64,000 bases of DNA from Eggerthella sinensis (GTDB taxonomy: Bacteria; Actinomycetota; Coriobacteriia; Coriobacteriales; Eggerthellaceae): NCBI RefSeq assembly GCF_003339815.1, contig NZ_PPTT01000011.1, positions 53,705 through 117,704 on the forward strand. Direction: 5' to 3'. Made by a program: the position numbers and the translations under genes. How positions within the stretch are numbered: position 1 is the first letter of the stretch; each line of letters begins with the position of its first letter. Shown here one piece after another: positions 25,875 through 34,411 of the stretch. The notes below the pieces were generated by a model. The model was not told the DNA's origin. It searched no databases and saw only the letters and a program-made list of their open reading frames with translations.

Positions 25875-26654
25875 ATGAACAAACCGCTTGACTACATATT
25901 CCCCAACCCTCCGGCGGACCTCGATCCGACGCAGCTCGATCCTGCGGCGGTGCCGCAGCACGTGGCCGTCATCATGGACGGCAACGGCCGGTGGGCGAAG
26001 GAGCGCGGCAAGAACCGCCTGTTCGGCCACAAGGCCGGCATCGACGCGGTGCGCGAGACCATCCGCTGCGCGTCGGACGTGGGCGTGCGCTACCTCACCA
26101 TCTACTCGTTCTCGTCCGAGAACTGGAAGCGCCCGCAGGACGAGGTCATCGGCCTCATGAACCTGTTCGCCACCACGATGCTCGCCGAGGTGGACGGCCT
26201 GCACGAAGAGCACGTGCGCGTCATGACCATCGGCCGCACCGACGAGTTGCCGAAGAAGACGCGCGACGCGTTCGCGAAGGCGTGGGAGAAGACGAAGGAC
26301 AACGACGGCATGACGCTGGTGGTGGCCGTGAACTACGGCGGCCGCGTCGAGCTGCTCGACGCCATGCAGTCCTACATGGACGGCGCGCACGCCGCGCTGC
26401 GCGAGGGCCGCACGCCCGACCCGCTCACGGAGGAAACGCTGTCGAAGCACCTGTACACGGCGGATATTCCCGATCCCGACCTGCTCATTCGCACAAGCGG
26501 CGAAATGCGCGTGTCGAACTTCCTGCTGTGGCAGATCGCCTATGCGGAGTTCGTGTGCACCGAGACGCTGTGGCCCGACTTCGACCGCTACGAGCTGCTG
26601 CGCGCGCTGCTTGAGTTCCAGTCGCGCGATCGACGATTCGGGGCGGTGAAGTAA
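25875..26654 (+). CDS. uppS: Isoprenyl (undecaprenyl) diphosphate synthase
   Basis: A 259-residue cis-prenyltransferase that makes the C55 carrier for cell-wall precursors. The catalytic Asp is in IMDGNGRWAKERG, and the closing RTSGEMRVSNFLLWQ and FVCTETLWPDFD motifs bind diphosphate and metal. A 25-residue extension precedes the core. It is followed immediately by cdsA. Confidence 0.96.
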   Translation: MNKPLDYIFPNPPADLDPTQLDPAAVPQHVAVIMDGNGRWAKERGKNRLFGHKAGIDAVRETIRCASDVGVRYLTIYSFSSENWKRPQDEVIGLMNLFATTMLAEVDGLHEEHVRVMTIGRTDELPKKTRDAFAKAWEKTKDNDGMTLVVAVNYGGRVELLDAMQSYMDGAHAALREGRTPDPLTEETLSKHLYTADIPDPDLLIRTSGEMRVSNFLLWQIAYAEFVCTETLWPDFDRYELLRALLEFQSRDRRFGAVK

Positions 26655-27578
26655 GTGGAGGAGCGGCCCGACGGTCTGCCCGACGAGGGCGACGATCGCA
26701 AGCGCACGGGGCGCATCAAAGACTTCGCGTACGAGAAGACCCCCAAGAAGCTGAAGAACGCCACCGACCTGCAGGTGCGCTTCCGCACGGGCTTCGTGTA
26801 CGTGGCGCTGTCCGTCCTCTGCATCCTCATCAGCGATTGGACCACGCTCGTCCTGCTCGTGGCCACCGCCGGCATCACGGCGGGGGAGTTCTACTACATG
26901 CTGCGCTCGGATGCGAAGCTTCCCAACGAGATGCTGGGCATCATCGCGGCCATGTTGTACCCGGTGAGCGTGTTCTTCCTGGGATTGAACGGCGCCCTGT
27001 TCGTCAGCCTGGCGCTGCTGTTGGCGCTCATCATGTGGTACGTGTTCTGGATGCGCGCACGCGTTCCCGACGTGGGCGTGAGCTTTTTCGGCGCCGCGTA
27101 CTGCGGCATGCTGCTCTCGGGTCTCATGATCATCCGCACGTCGCTGCCGCAGCCGTGGGGCGGCGTGCTGGCGCTGTGCATCTTCCTCAGCGTGTGGGCG
27201 AACGATTCGTTCGCGTATCTCGTGGGCAGCAAGATCGGCAAGCACAAGCTGGCGCCGCGTACGTCGCCGAAGAAGAGCTGGGAAGGCTTCTTCGCCGGTC
27301 TCGTGGGTTCCGCCGCGTTCTGGTGCGTGATGACGCTCATTCCGGGCGTGACGATGTCCATTCCTCAAGCGATTGTGTTCGGCCTGATCAGCGGGTTGAT
27401 GGGCGTGCTCGGCGACCTGGCTGAGAGCCGCATCAAGCGCAACTCGGGCTTCAAGGACTCCGGCACCATCATGCCGGGGCACGGCGGTCTGCTCGATCGC
27501 TGCGATTCGCTGTTCCTCGTGGCCGTGACCTCGGCCATCCTGCTGGTTGGAGGAGGCTGCATTCCCTATGTCGGATAG
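26655..27578 (+). CDS. cdsA: Phosphatidate cytidylyltransferase
   Basis: A 307-residue membrane enzyme making CDP-diacylglycerol. After a 45-residue charged N-terminus there are about eight helices. The signature region contains DSFAYLVGSKIGKHKLAPR, SPKKSWEG and the closing KDSGTIMPGHGGLLDRCDS with its metal-binding Asp residues. The GTG start at 26655 directly follows the uppS stop, with GGAG-rich sequence inside uppS; the homology core begins further in, so the exact start is less certain. Confidence 0.95.
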   Translation: MEERPDGLPDEGDDRKRTGRIKDFAYEKTPKKLKNATDLQVRFRTGFVYVALSVLCILISDWTTLVLLVATAGITAGEFYYMLRSDAKLPNEMLGIIAAMLYPVSVFFLGLNGALFVSLALLLALIMWYVFWMRARVPDVGVSFFGAAYCGMLLSGLMIIRTSLPQPWGGVLALCIFLSVWANDSFAYLVGSKIGKHKLAPRTSPKKSWEGFFAGLVGSAAFWCVMTLIPGVTMSIPQAIVFGLISGLMGVLGDLAESRIKRNSGFKDSGTIMPGHGGLLDRCDSLFLVAVTSAILLVGGGCIPYVG

Positions 27579-28797
27579 AAAGCGCATCGTGGTGCTGGGC
27601 TCCACGGGTTCCATCGGCACGCAGACGCTCGATGTGGCGCGGCGCCATGCGGACAAGCTGGAAGTGGTGGGCCTCGCGGTGAACGCGCGGGCCGACGAGC
27701 TGCTGGCGCAGGCGCGCGCATTCGGCGTGCGCCACCTCGCGGTGGGCGATGAGCGCCTGAGCCGCGAGCCCATCGCCGACGAGCTGGCGGCGCACGTCGA
27801 GAGCGCGAAGCCGGAAGGTACGGCCTCGTCGCTTGCCGAGGCGTTCGCGCAGAGAGGCGAAGGGACGCTCGGCTTCGGCGCCGATGCCGTGGTCGACCTC
27901 GTGCGCCTTCCCGAGGCCGACATCGTGGTGAACGCGCTCGTGGGCGCGGCCGGCCTGCGCGCCAGCTACGAAACGCTTGCTGCGGGCAAGGTGCTCGCGC
28001 TGGCGAACAAGGAATCGCTCGTGGTGGGCGGCGACCTCATCATGCCGATGGCAGCCGAGCCGGGGCGCCTCATGCCCATCGACTCGGAGCACGGCGCCAT
28101 CTACCAGTGCCTGCTGGGCGAGAACCCGCGCGAAGTGTCGCGCCTGTGGGTGACGGCGTCGGGCGGCCCGTTCCGCGGACGCACCCGCGCCGACTTGGAG
28201 GGCATCACGCCCGCGGCTGCGCTCGCGCACCCCACGTGGAATATGGGCGCGAAAATATCCATCGACTCGTCCACGCTCATGAACAAGGGCCTCGAAGTCA
28301 TCGAGGCGCACCACCTGTTCGCCATGCCCTACGACAGGATCAGCGTGGTCGTGCAGCCGCAGAGCGCCATCCATTCCATGGTGGAGTTCACCGACGGCAG
28401 CGTGAAGGCGCACCTCGGCACCACCGACATGCGCATTCCCATCCAGTTCGCCCTCAGCTATCCCGACCGATGGGACGCCCCCGTCGCGCCGCTCGACTTC
28501 ACGAAGCTCGGCAGCCTCGAGTTCGCTCCCGCCGACACCGACACGTTCCGCTGCCTCGCGCTCGCGCGCGCGGCCGGCGAGCGGGGCGGCACGCTGCCCT
28601 GCGTCATGAACGCCGCGAACGAGGTGGCCGTGGCCGCCTTCCTCGCCGAAGAGGGCAGCTATCTGGGCATTGCGGCATGTGTCGAAGCCGTCATGGACGC
28701 CCACGAGCGCGCCGGCGTGCAGCGCGTGGAAAGCCTTGAGCAGCTGGAAGCCCTCGACGCCTGGGCCCGCCAAGAAGCCCGCAAAAACGTTCGCTAG
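27568..28797 (+). CDS. dxr: 1-deoxy-D-xylulose 5-phosphate reductoisomerase
   Basis: A 409-residue DXP reductoisomerase, the committed NADPH-dependent step of the methylerythritol-phosphate pathway. Motifs: GSTGSIGTQTLD (NADPH), ANKESLVVGG, DSEHGAIYQCL (metal), SGGPFRGRT, HPTWNMGAKISIDSSTLMN and GTTDMRIPIQFA. The ATG at 27568 overlaps the cdsA stop by 11 bases. In most genomes rseP follows directly; here a terminator and a 14.8-kb island intervene. Confidence 0.97.
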   Translation: MSDRKRIVVLGSTGSIGTQTLDVARRHADKLEVVGLAVNARADELLAQARAFGVRHLAVGDERLSREPIADELAAHVESAKPEGTASSLAEAFAQRGEGTLGFGADAVVDLVRLPEADIVVNALVGAAGLRASYETLAAGKVLALANKESLVVGGDLIMPMAAEPGRLMPIDSEHGAIYQCLLGENPREVSRLWVTASGGPFRGRTRADLEGITPAAALAHPTWNMGAKISIDSSTLMNKGLEVIEAHHLFAMPYDRISVVVQPQSAIHSMVEFTDGSVKAHLGTTDMRIPIQFALSYPDRWDAPVAPLDFTKLGSLEFAPADTDTFRCLALARAAGERGGTLPCVMNAANEVAVAAFLAEEGSYLGIAACVEAVMDAHERAGVQRVESLEQLEALDAWARQEARKNVR

Positions 28798-28812
28798 CAC
28801 CTACGAGAAAAG

Positions 28813-28844
28813 CGAGAAAAGCGCCCGAACGGGCGCTTTTCTCG
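28813..28844. terminator. Bidirectional terminator after dxr
   Basis: CGAGAAAAGCGCCCG (28813-28827) pairs perfectly with CGGGCGCTTTTCTCG (28830-28844). It separates dxr from the convergent lipoprotein gene and marks the left edge of the accessory island. Confidence 0.85.
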
Positions 28845-28862
28845 TAAAGGGGCGCCTGCCGC

Positions 28863-29480
28863 CTACTGCTCGGCCGCGTTCAGCAGCTCCTCGTGATCGT
28901 CGGGCAGCGTTGCGCGGGAAAGCTCGCCGCCTTGCTCGTCGACGACGACGGTTTCGCATGCGCCCAGGTCGGCAGCGCTGCGGTAGACATAGGCCGCAGC
29001 GGCGGCGGCCTTCGCGTCGAGGGCGAGGTTTGCACCGGTTTCAGTGGCGTAGACCTCCGCGGGCATCGTGAGCGTGATGACGGCGAAGTCGCCGTCGGCT
29101 TCCAGAGTGGCTCCGCAGGCGGCGGCTTCGCTCGACAGCTCTTCGACGATGTCGAGCACTTCGTCATGCATGCCGGACACGAATGCGGCGGCGTACGCTT
29201 CGGTCATGGTGACGGCGAAGCAGTCGCCCGAGCGTTCGGCGCTCGTGCAGCCGGCGTTCAGCAGCACCTCGATCACGTCTTCGTCGCTCGTGTTGTTGAA
29301 GTACCAGTCGGGCAGCAGCAGGGTCCGGCCCTCGACGGTGTCTTCGGACGCTTCGAGGCTTGCGGCCTCGGCCGGGGTCGAATCGCGTTCTGCGGTGCAG
29401 CCTGCGCAGGCGAGCGCCGCGAGGCCGCATGCGGCGGCAAGCGCGAAGGCTCCGAGCGTTCTGCAAGCGTGTTGGTGCAT
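28863..29480 (-). CDS. Putative lipoprotein of the molybdenum/cytochrome cluster
   Basis: A 205-residue exported protein of no family I recognise. It has a signal peptide ending in ACAGC, a plausible lipobox although Leu is not at the usual position, so it is probably lipid-anchored. The mature part is acidic, Ala-rich and contains four more Cys residues. The ATG at 29480 follows AGGGA. It lies 68 bases after the molybdopterin gene, on the same strand and ahead of the terminator, so it is the last gene of a three-gene cluster and may be an accessory or redox-partner subunit. Confidence 0.7.
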   Translation of the reverse strand: MHQHACRTLGAFALAAACGLAALACAGCTAERDSTPAEAASLEASEDTVEGRTLLLPDWYFNNTSDEDVIEVLLNAGCTSAERSGDCFAVTMTEAYAAAFVSGMHDEVLDIVEELSSEAAACGATLEADGDFAVITLTMPAEVYATETGANLALDAKAAAAAAYVYRSAADLGACETVVVDEQGGELSRATLPDDHEELLNAAEQ

Positions 29481-29548
29481 GGGATCGTCCCTTCGATTGG
29501 CGGCCGCCCGAGGCAGGGGGAGGGGTGTGCCTCGGGCGGGATGCGGTT

Positions 29549-30625
29549 CTATTTGATGCTGAAGTCGAGCGAGGCGGTGAGCGGGGAGACCACCCCGTCG
29601 GCCGTCTTGGCGCGAGCGATCATCTGATATTCGCCCGCCTCTTCGAACGAGGTGGTGAAGCTCCAGTTCACCCACTTGTCGGCTGTGGCGCCTTCCGTCT
29701 CGCAGGATGTCCAGGTCGAGCCCCCGTCGAAGGAGAACTCCACGGCCACGACGGGGCTTCCCAGGTCGTCGGCCACGCCTTCGAAGGTGATATGGTCGCC
29801 TGCCGCGAAGGCGCATCCGTCGGCATTGTTCGTGATATTGATCTTGTTGCGGTAACAGGGGTCCACCTGCTGCACGTCGGGCTCGGCATCCTCGTGGGTC
29901 AGCTGGATTTCCACGATATTGCGCGTGAAGTAGTTCGCCACGGTTTCGGGCATCCACAGCTGCAGCGAGGAATCCGTCTCGGAACGCAGCTCCTGCCCAT
30001 TCACCTGGTATACCAACAGCGCATTCTTGTCGAGCGCGTACCGCAGGGGCAGCGGTTGGCCGAATCCGTCGGCGCCGTAAGCCGTCACGGTGTTCACGCC
30101 GTCTTCGAGGTCGGCCATCTCCACGACCGACGCGAGCGGCACGCCGACGACGTACGCCTGTCCCAGAGGGGAGCCGGTCATGCAGGAGCAGCCCATGAGC
30201 ACGCCCTGTTCGTCGTCCAGATCCGCCACGTTCACGCTGAACGATTTGGTCATATGGCCCGAGACGTTCACGTAGAAGTTCGCCACGCCTTGGCCTTCGT
30301 CCACCAGTTCGGGAGCCGGTTTCGAGCACATGGACAGCACGGCCGTGCCGAACATGTTGAACAGCTCGTCGTTGGGCGTCGTGCCAAGTTGATTGAACGA
30401 GAACGTGCCGTCCACGTTGGCCACTTTGGTGTAATCGTCGCTCAGGGCGTCGTTCCAAGCGGCCGCGATGGCGTATTCGCCCGCTTCGTGCACGGTGCCG
30501 GTAGGCTCGGTGCTTTCGTCGGCCTGCGCGACGTTCGGCTGCAGGTTCGCGAGGGCTGCGCCCGCGCCGGAGAACAAGAGCATCGATCCCGCTACGCTCG
30601 ACAGTACTTTTTGAGAAGTCTTCAT
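29549..30625 (-). CDS. Exported sulfite-oxidase-fold molybdopterin protein
   Basis: A 358-residue secreted protein. A signal peptide ends near AQA-DES (residue 35) and lacks a twin-arginine motif. Residues about 110-245 resemble the oxidoreductase molybdopterin domain of the sulfite oxidase superfamily, with Cys146 or Cys148 in LMGCSCMTGSPLG at the expected Mo-ligand place and GVPLASVV after it. Residues about 265-357 form the Ig-like dimerisation-type domain, recognisable by EFSFDGGSTWTSC. It is a paralogue of the C-terminal part of the upstream cytochrome fusion. The substrate is unknown; typical sulfite-binding Arg residues cannot be confirmed. Confidence 0.8.
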   Translation of the reverse strand: MKTSQKVLSSVAGSMLLFSGAGAALANLQPNVAQADESTEPTGTVHEAGEYAIAAAWNDALSDDYTKVANVDGTFSFNQLGTTPNDELFNMFGTAVLSMCSKPAPELVDEGQGVANFYVNVSGHMTKSFSVNVADLDDEQGVLMGCSCMTGSPLGQAYVVGVPLASVVEMADLEDGVNTVTAYGADGFGQPLPLRYALDKNALLVYQVNGQELRSETDSSLQLWMPETVANYFTRNIVEIQLTHEDAEPDVQQVDPCYRNKINITNNADGCAFAAGDHITFEGVADDLGSPVVAVEFSFDGGSTWTSCETEGATADKWVNWSFTTSFEEAGEYQMIARAKTADGVVSPLTASLDFSIK

Positions 30626-30643
30626 GCGATTCGCTCCTTTCCT

Positions 30644-32464
30644 TTACGCGGCGGTATCGCTTGCGTTATCAACTTTGACCAGGCCCTTCGTTTCATACAC
30701 CACCGTATCTTCAACGGCGGGCATCTCGTCTTTGGCGTTCACCATGACGGTGTGCGTCTGGTAGCTCACGCTTCCTTCGACGGTGGCCGCGCGCACGGTG
30801 ATCGTGTAAGCGCCGTGCTCGGGCGGCGTCCACGTGAGGTTCCACCACACCACCTTGTTCACGTCGGAGCCGTCAACTTCGTACTTCGTCCAGGTCTCGC
30901 CGTTATCGAACGAGAACTCCAGGTAGTCGATCTCCTCGTTGTAGGCATCGGCGTAGCCGTGGAAGGTGTAGGGCTTGCCGGTCTCGATGACGAGGCCTTC
31001 GGGAACGTCGAGAATCGTGGCGTTGGGACGGTTCACGATGACGCCTTCTTCGTTGAACCAACCGTTCGGGCTGCCGTCATGATGGTCGAACAGGTATTGA
31101 GAATCGGTGAAATCGGGGCAGTCGCTCGACACTACGTAGCGGTCGACTTGCTTGGAGCACACCTGCGCGTCCACGCCTTCAACCCAGTTCGTGCACGGAT
31201 AGCCCTGCTTGGCGCCCAGGTATTCGTCGTCCATCTTGTACACGAGCAACGCTTCGTCGTCGTTGAGCTTGTCCATGGAGAACGAGCGCTTCGAGGTGCC
31301 GTCGGCGCGCATGACGCGCACGCCGTTGGAGTCGTCGGTGTAACCGCCGGCTTTCTCCACGAGCCAGCTGACGGGGATGCCCGTGATGTTGGCGTTCGAG
31401 ATACCGCCGCCGCCCACCATGTTCCAGTTGCATACCAGCTTGGAATTCTTGGTGACCACGACGCCGTCTTTCTCGGCTTCTTCAACGAGGTCCTTCAGCA
31501 GCGCGGTGTACGGCTGGCTCACGTTGCCTTCGATGGTGATTTCCCACGAGTCGAACAGGCTCTGCGGAAGATCGAGGCCTTCGATCTCGGAACCGTGGCG
31601 CATCTGGCAGTAGTAGCCGTGCATCCATTCGAACGAGAACACGTCGGACTGGACGGTCTCCTGCTCGAAGGAGAACGAGGTGTCGGTCAGGTCGTCGGCT
31701 GCAACATCGACGATGCCCCAGAGGTGGTTGTACTTCACGAGGTCCCACATCTCCATGCCCTTGCCGTTCTCGGTGGCGTTGTGGCAGCTCATGCAATCGC
31801 CGTCGTAGGTGTCCTCGAACGCGGCCTTGTTGCGCGACCCCATGTGCACGCTGTGCATGAGGGTGCCGAAGTCCTGCACGTTCGTGATGTAGCCGGGAGC
31901 GTAACGGTGGCAATCGATGCATTCTTGCACGGTCATCTGATTGTTCAACTCGTCGTTCCACACGGTGGGGTGCTCGAACGGCATGCTCTTGATCATGGTC
32001 GAAAGATCCACGTGGCACGAGCCGCAGCCCTTGTTGTCGGCGTCGAGCCAATAGGTGTTGAACGAGTTCGTCTCGGCCTGCGTCTGCCACGTACCGGCCT
32101 CGATCTGGTACTCGGTGGGGGTGCGCTGCACCATGCGCCCATCGGGCAACGTGCGAATCTCGGGTGCGTACTCCACTGCGATATCGGCCCACTTGTCGTA
32201 GAGCCTATCGATGTAGTCTTTGCCGGGGAACGCTTCGGCGTCGATGTTGTCGTACGTGGTGGTTCCTTCTTCGCCTGCGATGACGGCCTCTTGCTCGTCG
32301 GTGTAGGCTCGCTGTTCCGTCGCGGCGGGCGATTGCGCGTCCGTCGCCCCCGCATTCTGGTTGCTGTCGCTTGTCGTGCCCTGCGGCGCGCATCCCGCTG
32401 CGGCGAACAGCCCGCATGCCAGACACATGCCCAGACCGATCAATTTGTGCTTGGTAGACATCAT
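30644..32464 (-). CDS. Triheme cytochrome c lipoprotein fused to sulfite-oxidase-like domain
   Basis: About 606 residues. The signal peptide ends in a lipobox (AAAGC, Cys25), so it is anchored outside the membrane. Three haem-c sites are present: CGSCH (147-151), CIDCH (182-186) and CMSCH (224-228), with extra His residues (HSVHMGS) for ligation. Residues about 305-445 are a sulfite-oxidase-type molybdopterin domain with Cys345 in KLVCNWNMV as probable Mo ligand, and about 490-580 an Ig-like domain (EFSFDNGETWTKY). It would pass electrons between the membrane and an external substrate. ATGATG at 32464 gives two possible starts. The paralogous Mo protein follows 18 bases later. Confidence 0.85.
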   Translation of the reverse strand: MMSTKHKLIGLGMCLACGLFAAAGCAPQGTTSDSNQNAGATDAQSPAATEQRAYTDEQEAVIAGEEGTTTYDNIDAEAFPGKDYIDRLYDKWADIAVEYAPEIRTLPDGRMVQRTPTEYQIEAGTWQTQAETNSFNTYWLDADNKGCGSCHVDLSTMIKSMPFEHPTVWNDELNNQMTVQECIDCHRYAPGYITNVQDFGTLMHSVHMGSRNKAAFEDTYDGDCMSCHNATENGKGMEMWDLVKYNHLWGIVDVAADDLTDTSFSFEQETVQSDVFSFEWMHGYYCQMRHGSEIEGLDLPQSLFDSWEITIEGNVSQPYTALLKDLVEEAEKDGVVVTKNSKLVCNWNMVGGGGISNANITGIPVSWLVEKAGGYTDDSNGVRVMRADGTSKRSFSMDKLNDDEALLVYKMDDEYLGAKQGYPCTNWVEGVDAQVCSKQVDRYVVSSDCPDFTDSQYLFDHHDGSPNGWFNEEGVIVNRPNATILDVPEGLVIETGKPYTFHGYADAYNEEIDYLEFSFDNGETWTKYEVDGSDVNKVVWWNLTWTPPEHGAYTITVRAATVEGSVSYQTHTVMVNAKDEMPAVEDTVVYETKGLVKVDNASDTAA

Positions 32465-32785
32465 CCTCTCCTCTCGTCAGTCTCCTTGTCTTGCCTGTGG
32501 GCGATACCTGCGGAGACGGTAGCCCGGCCGCTTCCGCAGGATGCACCGACGAGTATGGTAGGAAACCGAAGGGCTTTCGCCATCGGACTTGAGGCCGATA
32601 TTGGGAGTGCGCGCGGCTGTGCGAAAAAATCGACCAAAATGGCCGATGGAAAAAACGAGGCTATGACCTGCGGATATTATTTCATCGTAACGCACGCCGA
32701 CGCGAGCTCTCCTTTTTAAGGGTGTCCCAGTCAGTTTTCTTATACAATAAAAGAGCGCGGACGCGCAGGGGAAGGGTGGTGCGAT
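32465..32785. promoter_or_regulatory. Divergent promoter region, cytochrome cluster and LuxR gene
   Basis: No gene is seen in these 321 bases. TATACA (32741-32746), about 40 bases before the LuxR start, is a likely -10 box on the plus strand. The middle part is AT-rich and should contain the binding site of the LuxR regulator, but no clear dyad stands out. Confidence 0.5.
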
Positions 32786-34363
32786 ATGGGCGAAGCGATG
32801 GCGAAGGGCAATCCGCTCCGACGGATCGAACCGTGCGACGTGCTGTGCGCTTTCGGCTTCGCGCTGAACCTCACCTGGTGCTCGCTCGAGGGGCATGCGT
32901 TGGGGTTCATCGACGCGGCCACAGGCATGAGCTCCTTCGCGAATCCCCGTGTGTTCTGGCTTCTCGGCATCGCTCTTGTGACCGTCGGCTTTCTGTGCGC
33001 ACCTCAGTTCGTCAAAGCGAAAGATCATGTTCTGCGCTTCGTCGTCCCCGCTGCCGCAGCCGCGGGGACGGTCTGCTTCGCATCATCGTATGCGCAGTCG
33101 GCGGTTGAACCGCTGCCGATGGCTCTGCTGGGCTTGCTGCTTTCGGGTGCCGGACATTTCTGGTTCTCTTCGCGCTTCTGCCTGCTCCTCGCGCGCATGC
33201 GCCCGTTTACCGTCATCGTCTGGGTGATTGTGGGCGCGCTGCTGATCAAGACGTTGCTGCTCTCATTGAGCGCCGTTGTGCTTCCACCGATGGGGCAGGT
33301 GGTGCTTGCCGTGGCCATCCCCCTTGTCAATGCGCTCGTGTTCGAGGGGGCGCGCCGCGCGGCCGATCATCGCCGCGTGGTGCCCGACGGCGGCGATGCG
33401 GCGCGCACCGGTCGTCATGCGGTGTTCGGGCTTTCCACGTTGCCGCGGCGCATCGTGCTGATGAAAAGCGGCCAGCGCAACCTCGTTCTGCTCATCGTCA
33501 TGGGCGGGCTGATGCTGGCTACCATTCGGCGTTTGAGTTTCTGGGGGCTCTGGGGCGGCGAATCGGCGTTCCCCATCAAGACGGTGTGGGGTATCTCGGA
33601 ATTCCTGATCTTGGCCGTGTGTCTCGTCGTGTTCGCGTATGCGGCGTTCGTGAAAACAGCGCGCCTGTCCATGTCCATCCGCTTTCAACCTGCCACCATC
33701 GTGGTGGTGGCGGGGTTGTTCCTCATCGGCATTCAGCGGCCGGGCGACATTGCGTTCTTGAACGATGTGAAAGCCGTGGTCATCCACGTGGACGAGGCGT
33801 TCGCCTACCTTCTGTTCTGGAGCATCATGGCGCAGTCGCTTGATGCGCTCGACATGCCGCCGTTCCGCGTTCTGGGCGTCGGGGGCATGACGTTTGCGCT
33901 CACGTCGTTCGGATGGGTGATGATGTCGGGTTACGTCGGCGAAATCGACAGCGCGTTCATCGTGTTGGCCGCCTACGCCATCATCGTGGTCGCCATACTG
34001 TACACCTATCGCGAGTCGAAGCGCTACAGCAAGCTCGAAGAGGCCGAAGCCCTCCAGGCCATGCGGGTGGGCATGCGCTCTTCGGAGAGCGCCGATATTC
34101 GCCGTGCGGAAGATGGGCCAGCCGTCGGGCTTGCCGATACCATCGCCGAACGCTGCATCGCGATTTCGGAAGCGTACCATTTGACGCCGCGCGAATCGGA
34201 GGTGTTCTGCCTGCTGGCGCAAGGGCGCACCCGCGCATTCATCCAAGAGGAGCTCGTGTTGTCGGTGAGCACGGTGAAAACCCATGTCAGTCACATCTAC
34301 ACGAAGCTCGAGATTCGCGATCGCCAGGAGATGATGGACCTCGTCCTCGCCGAACGCGAGTGA
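32786..34363 (+). CDS. Membrane-embedded LuxR-type regulator
   Basis: A 525-residue protein. Residues about 10-415 form roughly twelve hydrophobic helices, and the C-terminal 60 residues are a LuxR/GerE helix-turn-helix (LTPRESEVFCLLAQGRTR, then SVSTVKTHVSHIYTKLEI). This architecture, a membrane sensor joined straight to a DNA-binding domain, is characteristic of Eggerthellaceae regulators that sit next to respiratory reductase genes and respond to the substrate. It is divergent from the cytochrome/molybdenum cluster and is its probable activator. Confidence 0.9.
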   Translation: MGEAMAKGNPLRRIEPCDVLCAFGFALNLTWCSLEGHALGFIDAATGMSSFANPRVFWLLGIALVTVGFLCAPQFVKAKDHVLRFVVPAAAAAGTVCFASSYAQSAVEPLPMALLGLLLSGAGHFWFSSRFCLLLARMRPFTVIVWVIVGALLIKTLLLSLSAVVLPPMGQVVLAVAIPLVNALVFEGARRAADHRRVVPDGGDAARTGRHAVFGLSTLPRRIVLMKSGQRNLVLLIVMGGLMLATIRRLSFWGLWGGESAFPIKTVWGISEFLILAVCLVVFAYAAFVKTARLSMSIRFQPATIVVVAGLFLIGIQRPGDIAFLNDVKAVVIHVDEAFAYLLFWSIMAQSLDALDMPPFRVLGVGGMTFALTSFGWVMMSGYVGEIDSAFIVLAAYAIIVVAILYTYRESKRYSKLEEAEALQAMRVGMRSSESADIRRAEDGPAVGLADTIAERCIAISEAYHLTPRESEVFCLLAQGRTRAFIQEELVLSVSTVKTHVSHIYTKLEIRDRQEMMDLVLAERE

Positions 34364-34411
34364 CCGGAGCGTCCGTGCGAACGTTCGATAGCGCGCTGCG
34401 CGGTCCCTTCC

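Noticed and set aside
29360..32719. Very long open frame on the plus strand opposite the cytochrome and Mo-fold genes
   Set aside because: It is rich in His, Val, Arg and Ala with no domain, and mirrors codon usage of the minus-strand genes, which have signal peptides and haem motifs. High GC content produces such antisense frames.
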